A stretch of 64,000 nt of DNA from Parvimonas parva (GCF_016552165.1 NZ_JACVDA010000006.1:22942-86941); one strand, 5' to 3'. Counted from the stretch's first letter, positions 35,719-45,002 are shown. Made by a program: numbers and translations. The notes: generated by a model from the letters alone, not told the origin.

Positions 35719-36785
35719 TACCTACCTAGAATATTTTTTACTTCTTCGTCTTTTAATTCATAATTATAAAATAATTTATAAAATTCTTTTACTTCTTTTT
35801 TAATATCATAATTATAAACTTCAGGATAAACTAAATTTCCAAGCCATTTCATTCCAATTACTCTATTAACTGCAGGTGGTCTTCCGAAGAAATTATATGG
35901 ACCACTAGGAGTATAGAAAACTTTATTTTCCTTTACAGCTTTTAGAGTTTTAAAAGTTTCTTCTCCTTTAATTTGTTCAGCTAATTCTTTTGATTCAAAA
36001 ATCAAGAAATCAGGATTTACTTCTGATAATTTTTCAAAAGGAATTTCATTTCCTGAACCGCCTTTAACTTTTTCTACGGTAATTGGATTTTGAGCACCGA
36101 TAAATTCAATAATATCAGCGTGGATAGATCCTTTTGCATTTGCAAATAGTCCTGTTTTTCCTCCACCGTAGTAAACTTTTTTAACATCTTTTATCTTTGC
36201 CTTATTTGCTTCAATTTCCTTATATGTCTTCTTGATATATTCAGAAAGTTCTTTTCCTCTTTCTTTATTACCTAAAACTTCAGCAAGTCTGTCAAAAGCT
36301 TCAGGTAATTTGTCAAGAGTTAACTCAATGAAAACTACAGGGATTTTTAATTGTTCTTGTAGCTTGTTTAAATCTTCTTCAATTCCTTTTTTCTTTTCAC
36401 CCATATCAATTATTACATCAGGTTTTGCATTTACAACAGCTTCCATATTAAGATTGGCTTTCTTTCCATAGAACGCTCCAAATTCAGGTAATTTTTTCAA
36501 CTCATCGGTAATATACTTTTCTGTACTCTTTGAAAATTTTGATGCTACCCCAACAAGTTTATTCGGCTCAAAAATATGCAACATAACTTGTGCAGGATTT
36601 CCTGATGGAGCAACTCTTGTAATGTTTTGTTTTAAAGTAACTTCTCTTCCCAAGTCATCTTTAAAAACTCTAGTTTCGTTCTTTGTCTCTGTTTGTTCAT
36701 TTTTCTTTTCAGCAGGTTTCGAACAAGCTGTAAAAAGAAGTCCGAAAGTTAAACAAAGAGCTAAAATTCTCTTAAATTTTTTCAT
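35718..36785 (-). CDS. ABC transporter substrate-binding lipoprotein (iron-siderophore/heme/corrinoid type)
   Basis: 355 residues. A lipoprotein signal ends in LFTAC with Cys21, followed by a charged linker. The two-lobed periplasmic-binding fold of class III (BtuF/FepB type) is recognised from DLGREVTL, EPNKLVGVASKF, NAKPDVIIDMG and the C-terminal GMKWLGNLVYPE. These proteins capture chelated iron, heme or cobalamin. It is last of a four-gene operon after the permease, ATPase and methyltransferase, its ATG overlapping the methyltransferase stop (ATGA). No cobalamin riboswitch precedes the operon, so an iron chelate is somewhat more likely than a corrinoid. Confidence 0.9.
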   Translation of the reverse strand: MKKFKRILALCLTFGLLFTACSKPAEKKNEQTETKNETRVFKDDLGREVTLKQNITRVAPSGNPAQVMLHIFEPNKLVGVASKFSKSTEKYITDELKKLPEFGAFYGKKANLNMEAVVNAKPDVIIDMGEKKKGIEEDLNKLQEQLKIPVVFIELTLDKLPEAFDRLAEVLGNKERGKELSEYIKKTYKEIEANKAKIKDVKKVYYGGGKTGLFANAKGSIHADIIEFIGAQNPITVEKVKGGSGNEIPFEKLSEVNPDFLIFESKELAEQIKGEETFKTLKAVKENKVFYTPSGPYNFFGRPPAVNRVIGMKWLGNLVYPEVYNYDIKKEVKEFYKLFYNYELKDEEVKNILGR

Positions 36786-37483
36786 ATTTCCTCCTTTTCC
36801 ACTACTACAATGGCTGTATTTTTAGGTTTACAATAATATTTTGTAAAAATTTCCCCATTGTAATTGTAATCTATATCTTTTACATTAGATATCAAATTAA
36901 TTCCTTTTTCGCCATACCATTTATTTAAGTACTTAATAACTTCTTCATCATCTTTTAACGGTTGACCAAATTCAAAAGTTTGTCTGTAAATTTTATAGGG
37001 AATTTTTCTATCATCTAAAAACTTACAAATATCTTGAATAGTATTTTTATTCGGATTATGAACAATACTTTTTTCAACATCATTTCGTATTATTATCATC
37101 CTTTTAGTAAATAAGTTAAAAAAATTGTAAAAATAATCTTCAACATTTCCAAAATGACTAAATAAAATATTATCACTTACTCCAATTTTTTCAAAAAGTT
37201 CTCCATCATAACAATTAGAACAAATTGTCTTGAAATTTTTAATTTTGTTTTTTGCAATATTATCTTCCAAAAGATCTAAAACCTTATCATCATAATCTAC
37301 CCCAATTATATCACTGAAATAATCAGATAATTTCATAGGCAAAATTCCTAATCCACAACCGAAGTCAATAAGGCTTTCTCCTTTTGGAATGATTTTTTTG
37401 ATTTCTAAAGTCATATTATCGTGATATTTAGTATATTCTGAAGCAACTAAATACCATTTTATTCTATCTTCATTCCAAAACAT
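36782..37483 (-). CDS. Class I SAM-dependent methyltransferase within an ABC uptake operon
   Basis: About 233 residues from the ATG at 37483. SAM motif I, LIDFGCGLGILP, is at 38-49, with IIGVDYDDKVLDLLEDN as motif II. An in-frame ATG at 37540 exists, but AAGGAGG lies before the second and the first would overlap the ATPase by 71 bases. It overlaps the ATPase by 14 bases and the binding protein by 4, so it is translationally locked into the uptake operon. It may modify the imported ligand or act in metallophore production; the target is unknown. Confidence 0.82.
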   Translation of the reverse strand: MFWNEDRIKWYLVASEYTKYHDNMTLEIKKIIPKGESLIDFGCGLGILPMKLSDYFSDIIGVDYDDKVLDLLEDNIAKNKIKNFKTICSNCYDGELFEKIGVSDNILFSHFGNVEDYFYNFFNLFTKRMIIIRNDVEKSIVHNPNKNTIQDICKFLDDRKIPYKIYRQTFEFGQPLKDDEEVIKYLNKWYGEKGINLISNVKDIDYNYNGEIFTKYYCKPKNTAIVVVEKEEI

Positions 37484-38261
37484 AATCGCGTCTAACCTCC
37501 TTATAATCAGGAATACAAAATTTTCCGTTTTCAGTTTCAATTAAATTTATAGGAACATTATATAATTTTTCTAAAAGTTCCTTATTCAAAATAGATACAT
37601 CTCCAAAAAAACTTTCCTTATCTTTTCTAACTATAAGTACCTTATCTGCATAAGTCAAAGCGTGATTAGGATTATGAGTTGTAATTAAAAATCCTATATT
37701 TTTTTTCTTCAATGAATTACAAATTTCCATTATCTTTAGCTGATTTCCATAATCTAAATTAGCAACCGGCTCGTCCATAAAAATATAGTTATTGGCTTGC
37801 AACAATGCTCTTGCAATTAAAACAAGCTGTCTTTCTCCTCCGCTGATTTGCCTGTAGTTTTTATCTTTTAAATAAGAAATCCCTAAAGTTTTTAAAATTT
37901 CAACTGATTTTTCATAATCTTCCTTTGTAGTTTTATAGAAAAATCCATCTTTTTTAGAATAATTCCCCATTAATATAACATCAATAACTTTATAGTCAAA
38001 TGCAGGAAAATGAATTTGTGGAATATAGGAAATAAATCTTGAAAGTTTTTTGCTGTCCAATATTTTTAAATCATTATCATCAATCAATACTTTGCCGTTT
38101 TTTATAGGAATTAGTTTTAAAAGTGCTTTTAATAAAGTTGATTTACCGGCACCGTTCTCGCCCAAAATACAAATTATTTCTCCTTTGTTTAGAGAAAAAC
38201 AAATATCTTTTAATATTTCATTTTTTCCATAAAAAACTTGTAAATTTTTAACCTCTATCAT
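37470..38261 (-). CDS. ABC transporter ATPase (FepC/BtuD type)
   Basis: 263 residues. Walker A GENGAGKST is at 34-42, the signature ISGGERQLVLIARAL and Walker B YIFMDEPVANLD follow, and the H-loop is TTHNPNHAL. This powers uptake through the FecCD-type permease encoded just upstream, which it overlaps by 14 bases. It belongs to the same minus-strand operon as the methyltransferase and binding protein. Confidence 0.95.
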   Translation of the reverse strand: MIEVKNLQVFYGKNEILKDICFSLNKGEIICILGENGAGKSTLLKALLKLIPIKNGKVLIDDNDLKILDSKKLSRFISYIPQIHFPAFDYKVIDVILMGNYSKKDGFFYKTTKEDYEKSVEILKTLGISYLKDKNYRQISGGERQLVLIARALLQANNYIFMDEPVANLDYGNQLKIMEICNSLKKKNIGFLITTHNPNHALTYADKVLIVRKDKESFFGDVSILNKELLEKLYNVPINLIETENGKFCIPDYKEVRRDYVLE

Positions 38262-39264
38262 AATCTCTACCTTTTTTATAAATTAAATACAAGAATATAG
38301 GTGCTCCAATAAAAGAAGTAACAATTCCAATAGGAATTTCAGAAGTTGTAATATTTCTACATAAAATATCTACAACAAGTAAAAAACTTGACCCTAAAAT
38401 ACCTGATGCAGGAATTACAAATCTATAATCATCTCCGAAGATAAGTCTTGAAAAATGTGGTATTACAAGTCCAATCCATCCAATTATTCCTGTAACTGCA
38501 ACACTTGAAGCAGTCATTAATGTTGCAAAAAATATTATAATAAATCTTATTTTTTCAGTATTTAATCCAAGTGTTTTAGCCTCTTCTTCCCCCATTGTAA
38601 AAATATTTATTTCTATTTTATATAAATTTGAAACTATAAGTCCAATTACAATAGGGAAAAATATAAATTTAAAATCAATCATTTTTACTGATGCCAAAGA
38701 GCCCATAAGCCAATATGTTATGCTTGGTAGCTGATTTTCCGTATCTGCAACAAGTTTTACAAAAGAAATTAAAGAAGAAAATAAACTTCCTATCATCATT
38801 CCAGTTAAAATAAGTCCTAAAATTCTATCACTTCTAAAAATTTTACTTAAAGTGTATGTTACAAAAACTGAAAGAATCCCTAAACTAAAAGACAAAAGTG
38901 TTATTTCAAAAAAATTAAAATACATCAGTATTCCAAAAGCTGAACCAAATGCTGAAGCTTGTGTTGCTCCTAAAATATCAGGACTTACCATTGGATTTTT
39001 TAAAAGACCTTGAAACAATGCACCGCTTGTAGAAATACCTGCCCCTACAAGCATAGCACATAATACTCTTGGAATCCTTATATTCCAAATTATTGTGCTT
39101 TGAGCTGAATCACTAACGATTCCATAAAAAATTCTATCTACTATCACTTTTATTACTTCAAAAAATTTAACAGGATAACGACCGATGCTAAATGAAAAAA
39201 TAAAAGCTAACACCAAAATAATTGTTAAGATAAAAAATTTTAATCTAATTTTAGTATTAATCAT
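38248..39264 (-). CDS. ABC transporter permease, FecCD/BtuC family
   Basis: 338 residues, about ten membrane segments. IRIPRVLCAMLVGAGISTSGALFQGLLKNPMVSPDILG is the family core and GLVIPHFSRLIFGDDYRFVIPAS is the coupling region that contacts the ATPase. It is first in the permease-ATPase-methyltransferase-binding protein operon with a strong promoter close upstream. Substrate: a chelated metal or corrinoid. Confidence 0.94.
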   Translation of the reverse strand: MINTKIRLKFFILTIILVLAFIFSFSIGRYPVKFFEVIKVIVDRIFYGIVSDSAQSTIIWNIRIPRVLCAMLVGAGISTSGALFQGLLKNPMVSPDILGATQASAFGSAFGILMYFNFFEITLLSFSLGILSVFVTYTLSKIFRSDRILGLILTGMMIGSLFSSLISFVKLVADTENQLPSITYWLMGSLASVKMIDFKFIFFPIVIGLIVSNLYKIEINIFTMGEEEAKTLGLNTEKIRFIIIFFATLMTASSVAVTGIIGWIGLVIPHFSRLIFGDDYRFVIPASGILGSSFLLVVDILCRNITTSEIPIGIVTSFIGAPIFLYLIYKKGRDYDRG

Positions 39265-39311
39265 ATAAACTCTCTTCCTTATTTTTATAAAAATATAACG
39301 ATAGTATAAAA

Positions 39312-39340
39312 ATTATAAAACATATCAAAATAAAAGTCAA
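39312..39340 (-). promoter_or_regulatory. Promoter of the FecCD-type uptake operon
   Basis: On the minus strand TTGACT (39340-39335) and TATAAT (39317-39312) are 17 bases apart. The leader to the permease ATG is about 40 bases, too short for a riboswitch. Confidence 0.7.
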
Positions 39341-39413
39341 TACATTTTATCAGACAATCAAAAAGAAACAATATATTTTCCATTAAAAAATTTTTAAAAT
39401 TAAAATTAACAAA

Positions 39414-39451
39414 AAAAGTCTAGCTATGAGTTTCCTCAACGCTAGACTTTT
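39414..39451 (-). terminator. Terminator after the VanY-like peptidase gene
   Basis: AAAAGTCTAGC (39414-39424) pairs with GCTAGACTTTT (39441-39451) across a 16-base loop; a T-run follows on the minus strand. Confidence 0.8.
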
Positions 39452-39501
39452 ATTCTGTAACAACAAAGTTCTAAGGATAATGCTTGATTAGAACCATCGT
39501 A

Positions 39502-40380
39502 TTATTGTCTTAAAAATTCTTCTAATGTAATATTTTTCTTAAAAATTTTATTTGCATTTTCTACGCCAACAAAGCGAAAATGCCAAGGCTCAAATTTATA
39601 ATTAGTCTTATCTTCTTTATTTTCAGGATAACGAAGAATAAAACCATATTTATGAGCATTTTTTATAAGCCATTTAAATTCTTCAGTTTCTTTAAAAGAT
39701 TCTTTTAAATTTTTTTCTTCATCTTTTCCAATTATATCTAAACTTTGTCCAATTTGTGATTCATTATGACCTGCACTAGAATACATAGCATATTCAATAT
39801 ATTTGTCATTCTTAGGTGCATTTTTATTAAGTTGCTTTTGTTCTTCGTAACTTATAAATCCTTTATGCAAATCTAAAGTTATTCTATCTCTATTTGCATC
39901 TACTTTCATTAAATCAAATTGTTTTTCGACAAATTTATCAAAGCCGGGATTAAAATCACTAGGTAATTTATACTCCGTATTTACTAAAAGAATTCCCTTT
40001 ATAACTTTAAATAATTTATTTTTAGATACATTTTCAATATTACTACTTTTAACAAAATAAAATTTATCTTCAAATTTAACCTTACTTATTCCATCTTTAT
40101 ATCCAAAAACTTCTAAATATTTTTCCTCTTCAACTTTTACTTTCTCTTTTAAAAGCTCCTCTGTTTCATAAAGAGATACTTTTTTCAAAGTTTTTGCATA
40201 ATTAGTTGCAATATCGGAAAAATCTTTAACTTCCGGCAAAGTTAATGTTTCAAAATTGTATGGCATTTTACTTTCCAATTCAATTTTCTTCATTTTTTGT
40301 CGATTATAAAAATAAACCGAAGAAATCAATATTATCAAAAAAATTGTTATTAAAAAAATTATTTTTTTACTTTTTTTCAA
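39502..40380 (-). CDS. D-Ala-D-Ala carboxypeptidase family protein (VanY-type, M15B)
   Basis: 292 residues. One N-terminal membrane anchor (about 6-25) places the catalytic domain outside the cell. The zinc site of M15B peptidases is visible: His and Asp in SAGHNESQIGQSLDI, and the second His in FEPWHFRFVG. The enzyme should trim the terminal D-alanine of peptidoglycan stem peptides. The N-terminal 100 residues beyond the anchor are an unrecognised, lysine-rich module. No van resistance genes are near, so a wall-maintenance role is more likely. It is monocistronic with a terminator. Confidence 0.88.
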   Translation of the reverse strand: MKKSKKIIFLITIFLIILISSVYFYNRQKMKKIELESKMPYNFETLTLPEVKDFSDIATNYAKTLKKVSLYETEELLKEKVKVEEEKYLEVFGYKDGISKVKFEDKFYFVKSSNIENVSKNKLFKVIKGILLVNTEYKLPSDFNPGFDKFVEKQFDLMKVDANRDRITLDLHKGFISYEEQKQLNKNAPKNDKYIEYAMYSSAGHNESQIGQSLDIIGKDEEKNLKESFKETEEFKWLIKNAHKYGFILRYPENKEDKTNYKFEPWHFRFVGVENANKIFKKNITLEEFLRQ

Positions 40381-40413
40381 AATATAAACCTCTATATAAT
40401 TATAATATATATA

Positions 40414-40447
40414 ATTAAAGGGATTTAGAAAACTAAATCCCTTAAAC
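40414..40447 (-). terminator. Terminator after rpmF
   Basis: AAGGGATTTAG (40418-40428), loop AAAA, CTAAATCCCTT (40433-40443), with a T-rich tract on the minus strand. Confidence 0.8.
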
Positions 40448-40451
40448 TATT

Positions 40452-40631
40452 TTATTCAACATCTAATACTTTTCTTCCTTTATACATTCCTGTGTCAGGA
40501 TTAACTCTGTGAGGTACAACTAATTCATTAGTTTCAGGATCTCTAACTAGAGCTACTTTAGGTAGTCTATATGAAGATGCTCTTCTTTTATCTCTTCTTG
40601 CTTTAGAAGTTTTTCTCTTAGGTACTGCCAT
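40452..40631 (-). CDS. rpmF: 50S ribosomal protein L32
   Basis: 59 residues; MAVPKRKTSKARRDKRRASS is the L32 signature. The zinc-binding cysteines found in some L32 proteins are absent, as in the C-minus form. GGAGGTGTTATA precedes the ATG. In most Firmicutes a DUF177 (YceD) gene lies directly upstream of rpmF; here the next gene is ackA, 92 bases away, and DUF177 is missing. A terminator follows. Confidence 0.95.
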   Translation of the reverse strand: MAVPKRKTSKARRDKRRASSYRLPKVALVRDPETNELVVPHRVNPDTGMYKGRKVLDVE

Positions 40632-40723
40632 TATAACACCTCCTCTGAATTTTTATAACATATACCCCCGTTTTAAACGGATAACAAAAATATTATACTA
40701 TAAAAAAATTAATTTGTCAACAA

Positions 40724-41911
40724 TTATTTTACTAAATCCATAGTATCTCTTGCAATCATTAACTCTTCGTTTGTAGGAACGATTAAAACTTTAACTCTTG
40801 AGTCATCTGCTGAAATAATAGCCTCATCTCTTGTATCATTTTTAGCATCATCAAGTTTAATTCCGTATTCTTCCATTCCTTCTAATATTAATTTACGCAT
40901 TGAGGCTGAGTTTTCACCAATACCACCGGCAAATGAAATAGCATCAATATGTCCTAATTCAGCCATAAATCCACCAACATATCTTCTTACTCTTGTGATG
41001 AACATATCTAAAGCTAATTGTGCTCTGTCATTTCCTTTTTCTGCTGCCTCTTCTAAATCTCTAAAGTCTGAACTTAATCCTGAAACTCCAAGAACACCTG
41101 ATTTTTTATTTAAAATTTGATTCATTTCATCAGCTGAATATCCTTTTTCGTTCATTAAGAAAGTCATAACAGTTGGGTCAATATCTCCACTTCTTGTTCC
41201 CATTAAAAGTCCTTCTAATGGAGTTAATCCCATTGTTGTATCATAACATTCTCCGTTTTTGATTGCAGCGATTGATGAACCGTTTCCTAAGTGAACAGTT
41301 ATAATATTAAGATTTTCTTTAGCTGTATCTAATAATTCAGCAGTTCTTAAAGTTACATATCTATGGCTTGTTCCATGGAAACCGAATTTTCTAAGTCTGT
41401 AATCTTCATAATATTCATAAGGGATTGCATACATAAATGTTCTTGCAGGCATAGTTTGATGGAAAGCTGTATCAAATACTGCTACATTTTTCTTTCCTGG
41501 AACTAAGCTTTCACAAGCCTCAATACCCATTAAGTTTGCAGGGTTGTGTAATGGACCAAATTTAATAAATTCTCTAACTTTAGCCTTTACATTTTCATCA
41601 ATAATAGTTGATGCTGTTAATTTATCTCCACCATGAAGTACTCTGTGTCCGATAGCATTAACTTCATCTAAGCTCTTAACAACTCCGTATTTTTCATCAA
41701 CAAGAGCATCAAAAACGTGTTTGATAGCTGCTGTATGGTCTGCCATAGCTTCTTCAACAACTAATTTTTCACTTCCAACTTTGTGAGTTAATTTTGAACC
41801 TTCAATACCAATTCTTTCAACTAATCCTTTACATAATACACTTTCATCAGTCATATCGAATAATTGATATTTTAAAGATGAACTTCCACAGTTAATTACT
41901 AAAATTTTCAT
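40724..41911 (-). CDS. ackA: Acetate kinase
   Basis: 395 residues, full length. It interconverts acetyl phosphate plus ADP with acetate plus ATP, the ATP-yielding step of fermentation and the natural end of glycine/sarcosine/betaine reductase metabolism, which makes acetyl phosphate. ASKHA-fold motifs seen: VINCGSSSLKYQLFD at the N-terminus, VFDTAFHQTMP, HGTSHRYV, THVHLGNGSS-like IITVHLGNGSSIA, and FAGGIGENS. No pta gene is adjacent. A strong promoter precedes it, and AGGAGG lies before the ATG. Confidence 0.97.
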   Translation of the reverse strand: MKILVINCGSSSLKYQLFDMTDESVLCKGLVERIGIEGSKLTHKVGSEKLVVEEAMADHTAAIKHVFDALVDEKYGVVKSLDEVNAIGHRVLHGGDKLTASTIIDENVKAKVREFIKFGPLHNPANLMGIEACESLVPGKKNVAVFDTAFHQTMPARTFMYAIPYEYYEDYRLRKFGFHGTSHRYVTLRTAELLDTAKENLNIITVHLGNGSSIAAIKNGECYDTTMGLTPLEGLLMGTRSGDIDPTVMTFLMNEKGYSADEMNQILNKKSGVLGVSGLSSDFRDLEEAAEKGNDRAQLALDMFITRVRRYVGGFMAELGHIDAISFAGGIGENSASMRKLILEGMEEYGIKLDDAKNDTRDEAIISADDSRVKVLIVPTNEELMIARDTMDLVK

Positions 41912-41961
41912 TAATTTTCCTCCTAAGATTTTTAAAAAAATATATTTTCACATACACTAAT

Positions 41962-41990
41962 ATTTTACTATTTTCTTTAAATTAAGTCAA
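41962..41990 (-). promoter_or_regulatory. Promoter of ackA
   Basis: On the minus strand TTGACT (41990-41985) and TAAAAT (41967-41962) are 17 bases apart. Confidence 0.7.
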
Positions 41991-42024
41991 TACAAAATGC
42001 TAATTATTAAGCATCTAAAATTTT

Positions 42025-42061
42025 CAAAAAAATAGAACTAACTTAAATAAAATTAGTTCTA
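42025..42061 (-). terminator. Terminator after plsY
   Basis: TAGAACTAA (42033-42041) pairs with TTAGTTCTA (42053-42061); a T-run follows on the minus strand, just after the plsY stop. Confidence 0.7.
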
Positions 42062-42071
42062 AAAATAATTT

Positions 42072-42671
42072 TTAATGTTTTTTTGTTGCAAATTTATTTT
42101 CATTACCATTTAAAAGTCTAACTATATTGGATTTATGTCTATAAACGGTCAACAATAATAAAAATAAAAATGTTGATAAAACATAAATATTTCTATATCC
42201 AAAAAATATATATGATATTGGTAAAACAGATGCTGTTGACAGCATTGACCCTAATGATATATATTTTGTAAATATTACGATTAAAATAAATATACTAATC
42301 GCTATAAGTGCTAATCTATAATCTAAAAACACAATAAAACCAAAAGATGATGCTATTCCTTTACCACCCTTAAAATTCAAAAACACAGGCCAATTATGTC
42401 CTAAAACTACAAATATTCCACTTAACAATATTCCGTTTAATCCTAAAAATTTCATTCCAATATAACAAGCTAAAATTGATTTTAAAAAGTCGATAATAAA
42501 AGTTAAAACGCCTGCCTTAAGGCCAAAGACCCTAAGCGCATTTGTTGTACCAGCGTTTTTACTTCCATAATTTCTAATATCTTTATTAAATAATATTTTT
42601 CCAAAAATCATACCACCTGAAATATTTCCTAAAAAGTATGAAATAATTATACAAGCTAAAACTTTAAACAT
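42072..42671 (-). CDS. plsY: Glycerol-3-phosphate acyltransferase PlsY
   Basis: About 199 residues, with about five membrane segments. It transfers the acyl group from acyl phosphate to glycerol 3-phosphate in the first step of phospholipid synthesis. Motifs: GNISGGMIFGK, the SKNAGTTNALRVFG loop, and the FNFKGGKGIASS motif. The ATG at 42671 follows GAGGAGA and overlaps the der stop by 8 bases; an upstream in-frame start would sit inside der. It forms an operon with der and ends in a terminator. Confidence 0.95.
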   Translation of the reverse strand: MFKVLACIIISYFLGNISGGMIFGKILFNKDIRNYGSKNAGTTNALRVFGLKAGVLTFIIDFLKSILACYIGMKFLGLNGILLSGIFVVLGHNWPVFLNFKGGKGIASSFGFIVFLDYRLALIAISIFILIVIFTKYISLGSMLSTASVLPISYIFFGYRNIYVLSTFLFLLLLTVYRHKSNIVRLLNGNENKFATKKH

Positions 42672-43989
42672 TATCTTCTCCTCTCGCTCTAAGTTCAAAA
42701 ACTATCGGTGATGAAGTAAAAGAAAAATTCTTTCTAATTTGATTTTCCAAATATCTCAAATAAGAAAAATGCATTAACTCTACCTTATTCACAAATATTA
42801 CAAACTTTGGTGGTCTAACTGAAACTTGACTTGCATAAAATATTTTTAGTCTTTGTCCTTTATCAGTTGGTGGAGCATTGTGAACAACTGCATCATTTAT
42901 AATGTCGTTCAAAATACCTGTTGAGATTCTTGTACTATAATTTTCATCAGCAATTTTAATTGCATCAAATAATTTATCAATTCTTTGCCCTGTTTTAACT
43001 GAAATAAAAACAAGTTGTGCATAAGGAACAAAGCTTAATTTAGTTCTTATATCATCTTCAAAAGCCTTATAAGTTTTATTGTCTTTAACAATTAAATCCC
43101 ATTTATTAACTGCAATAATTAAAGCCTTATTTTGTTCTTTAGCAAAACCGATAACTTTTGTATCTTGCTCAGTAACCCCTTCAGTAGCATCAATTAAAAG
43201 CACAGCAATATCTGACCTTTCAACTGCATTCAAAGTTCTAACAACACTATATCTCTCTAAATTTTCAGTTATATTTTTCTTTCTTCTAAGCCCTGCTGTA
43301 TCTGTAAAAATATAAGTTTTTCCATCAATTTCAACTCTTGAATCAATAGAATCTCTAGTTGTTCCTGCAATATCAGAAACTATCATTCTCTCTTCTCCTA
43401 AAATTCTATTCATAAGAGAACTTTTACCTACATTCGGTTTTCCGATTAATGCAACCTTTGTTACTTCTTCCTCTTCACCTGTATATTTATTTTCAGGAAA
43501 TTCTTTTATGATTTCATCAAGTAAATCTCCAAGTCCAAATCCTTGAGTTGCAGAAATAACATTTAAATTTTCATAACCAAGCTCATAAAATTCATAAATT
43601 TCTGCAGGCATTTTATGAGTATCTATTTTATTTATAGCAAGTACGATAGGCTTTTTAGTTCTTCTAAGATAATTTGAAATTTCTCTATCTTCGTCCATCA
43701 AACCATTTTTACCATCAACAACAAATAAAATTACATCAGCATTTTCCATAGCCACATCAGCTTGAGCCTTAATTTTTTGTAAAATTATATCATCACTATT
43801 AGGCTCTAAACCACCAGTATCACAAAGAATAAAATGTTTATTTTGCCATTCAGCATCTTTATACAATCTATCTCTTGTAACACCCGGAGTATCCTCAGTA
43901 ATAGCGATTCTTTTATTTATAAGTTTATTAAAAAGTGTAGATTTCCCAACATTAGGACGTCCAACTACACAAACTAAAGGTCTTTGCAT
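42664..43989 (-). CDS. der: Ribosome biogenesis GTPase Der (EngA)
   Basis: 441 residues. Two tandem G domains, with P-loops GRPNVGKSTLF (9-19) and GKPNVGKSSLM (about 183-193) and NKID/NKWD motifs, are followed by a KH-like domain containing PPKFVIFVNK. Der is needed for 50S subunit assembly. It is first of the der-plsY pair; the gap to the rpmA terminator upstream is about 50 bases. Confidence 0.97.
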   Translation of the reverse strand: MQRPLVCVVGRPNVGKSTLFNKLINKRIAITEDTPGVTRDRLYKDAEWQNKHFILCDTGGLEPNSDDIILQKIKAQADVAMENADVILFVVDGKNGLMDEDREISNYLRRTKKPIVLAINKIDTHKMPAEIYEFYELGYENLNVISATQGFGLGDLLDEIIKEFPENKYTGEEEEVTKVALIGKPNVGKSSLMNRILGEERMIVSDIAGTTRDSIDSRVEIDGKTYIFTDTAGLRRKKNITENLERYSVVRTLNAVERSDIAVLLIDATEGVTEQDTKVIGFAKEQNKALIIAVNKWDLIVKDNKTYKAFEDDIRTKLSFVPYAQLVFISVKTGQRIDKLFDAIKIADENYSTRISTGILNDIINDAVVHNAPPTDKGQRLKIFYASQVSVRPPKFVIFVNKVELMHFSYLRYLENQIRKNFSFTSSPIVFELRARGEDNV

Positions 43990-44042
43990 AAATTCACCTC
44001 CATATTTCTTAATATATATTCTACCATATTTTCTTTAAAAAA

Positions 44043-44066
44043 ATAAGCTCCTTTAAAGGAGCTTAT
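44043..44066 (-). terminator. Terminator after rpmA
   Basis: A palindrome, ATAAGCTCCTTT/AAAGGAGCTTAT (44043-44066), with a T-run on the minus strand, ends the rplU-prp-rpmA operon. Confidence 0.8.
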
Positions 44067-44068
44067 CA

Positions 44069-44347
44069 TTATACTGGATAAATTGAAACTTGTTTCTTAT
44101 CTCTACCTTTTCTTTCAAATCTTACAACACCAGAAATTTTAGCAAAAAGTGTATCATCTCCACCTTTACCAACATTTACTCCTGGGTGTATTTTTGTTCC
44201 ACGTTGTCTAACTAAAATGTTACCAGCAAGAACGAATTGTCCGTCCCCTCTTTTAGCACCTAATCTTTTAGCTCTACTATCACGACCGTTTTTAGTACTA
44301 CCTAAACCTTTTTTACTAGAAAAAAGTTGTAAATTCATCTTTAGCAT
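44069..44347 (-). CDS. rpmA: 50S ribosomal protein L27 with cleavable N-terminus
   Basis: 92 residues. L27 contributes to the peptidyl transferase centre. It begins [14 protein letters not shown]: in Firmicutes such extensions are removed by the Prp protease after the phenylalanine of LQLF, here expected between F9 and S10. The mature start [15 protein letters not shown] and the GGDDTLFA core are typical. The gene follows prp directly, a conserved rplU-prp-rpmA order. Confidence 0.97.
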   Translation of the reverse strand: MLKMNLQLFSSKKGLGSTKNGRDSRAKRLGAKRGDGQFVLAGNILVRQRGTKIHPGVNVGKGGDDTLFAKISGVVRFERKGRDKKQVSIYPV

Positions 44348-44350
44348 ACT

Positions 44351-44689
44351 CTACACCTCCTTATAATAAATCTCAATATATTTATTATATTCTTCTTTCA
44401 ATGATATAATGCCAACTTCAAAAGTTTTCATTATTGTTTGAACATCTCTAATTTTAAATTCATCCAAACTTTCAATGTCTAACATCATTCTCAAATATCC
44501 ATCTCCTACTTCCAAATCCATATCATTAGAATCTATTGAACAAATTTTTTCAATAGCATTTGGAGTATTTATAGACAAAACAGATAATGATGCACAAAGA
44601 ATGTCATTCTCTTCACTAAAATCAGCATGTCCTTCCATTTCAAATCCATAATATAAATCTTTTTTCTTAAAAATATAAATATTAGTCAT
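44351..44689 (-). CDS. prp: Ribosomal-processing cysteine protease Prp
   Basis: 112 residues. The catalytic His21 (GHADF) and Cys32 (ILCASLS) match the Prp active site, a Cys-His dyad enzyme that removes the L27 N-terminal extension. It lies between rplU and rpmA and overlaps rplU's last base. The core region SVLSINTPNAIEKI is typical of the YsxB/Prp family. Confidence 0.92.
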   Translation of the reverse strand: MTNIYIFKKKDLYYGFEMEGHADFSEENDILCASLSVLSINTPNAIEKICSIDSNDMDLEVGDGYLRMMLDIESLDEFKIRDVQTIMKTFEVGIISLKEEYNKYIEIYYKEV

Positions 44690-45000
44690 TAAAATGCAAT
44701 ACTTTCGATTTTAACTTTTGTAAATGGTTGACGATGTCCTTTTTTCTTTCTATAATTTTTCTTAGCTTTGAACTTGAAAATTATAACTTTCTTTCCTCTT
44801 CCATGTCTTTCAACAGTTCCTTCAACCTTAGCTCCTTCAACTACTGGAGAACCAACTTTAATATCTCCGTCTTTAGAAACTAAAAGAACTCTATCAAAAG
44901 ATACTTTTGAGCCTTCTTCAACATTTAGTTTTTCAACAAAAATGCTTTGTCCTTCTTCAACTTGGTATTGTTTACCACCTGTTTCAATTATTGCGTACAT
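44689..45000 (-). CDS. rplU: 50S ribosomal protein L21
   Basis: 103 residues from the ATG at 45000, preceded by GAGGAGGTGCACT; an upstream in-frame start would give five extra residues overlapping the ribosome site. [17 protein letters not shown] and the C-terminal [17 protein letters not shown] are diagnostic. It is first in the rplU-prp-rpmA operon and is preceded by an L21 leader RNA. Confidence 0.97.
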   Translation of the reverse strand: MYAIIETGGKQYQVEEGQSIFVEKLNVEEGSKVSFDRVLLVSKDGDIKVGSPVVEGAKVEGTVERHGRGKKVIIFKFKAKKNYRKKKGHRQPFTKVKIESIAF

Positions 45001-45002
45001 AG

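Noticed and set aside
39265..39501. A cobalamin or other riboswitch before the FecCD-type permease
   Set aside because: The promoter leaves only about 40 bases of leader, and the rest is a terminator of the neighbouring gene.
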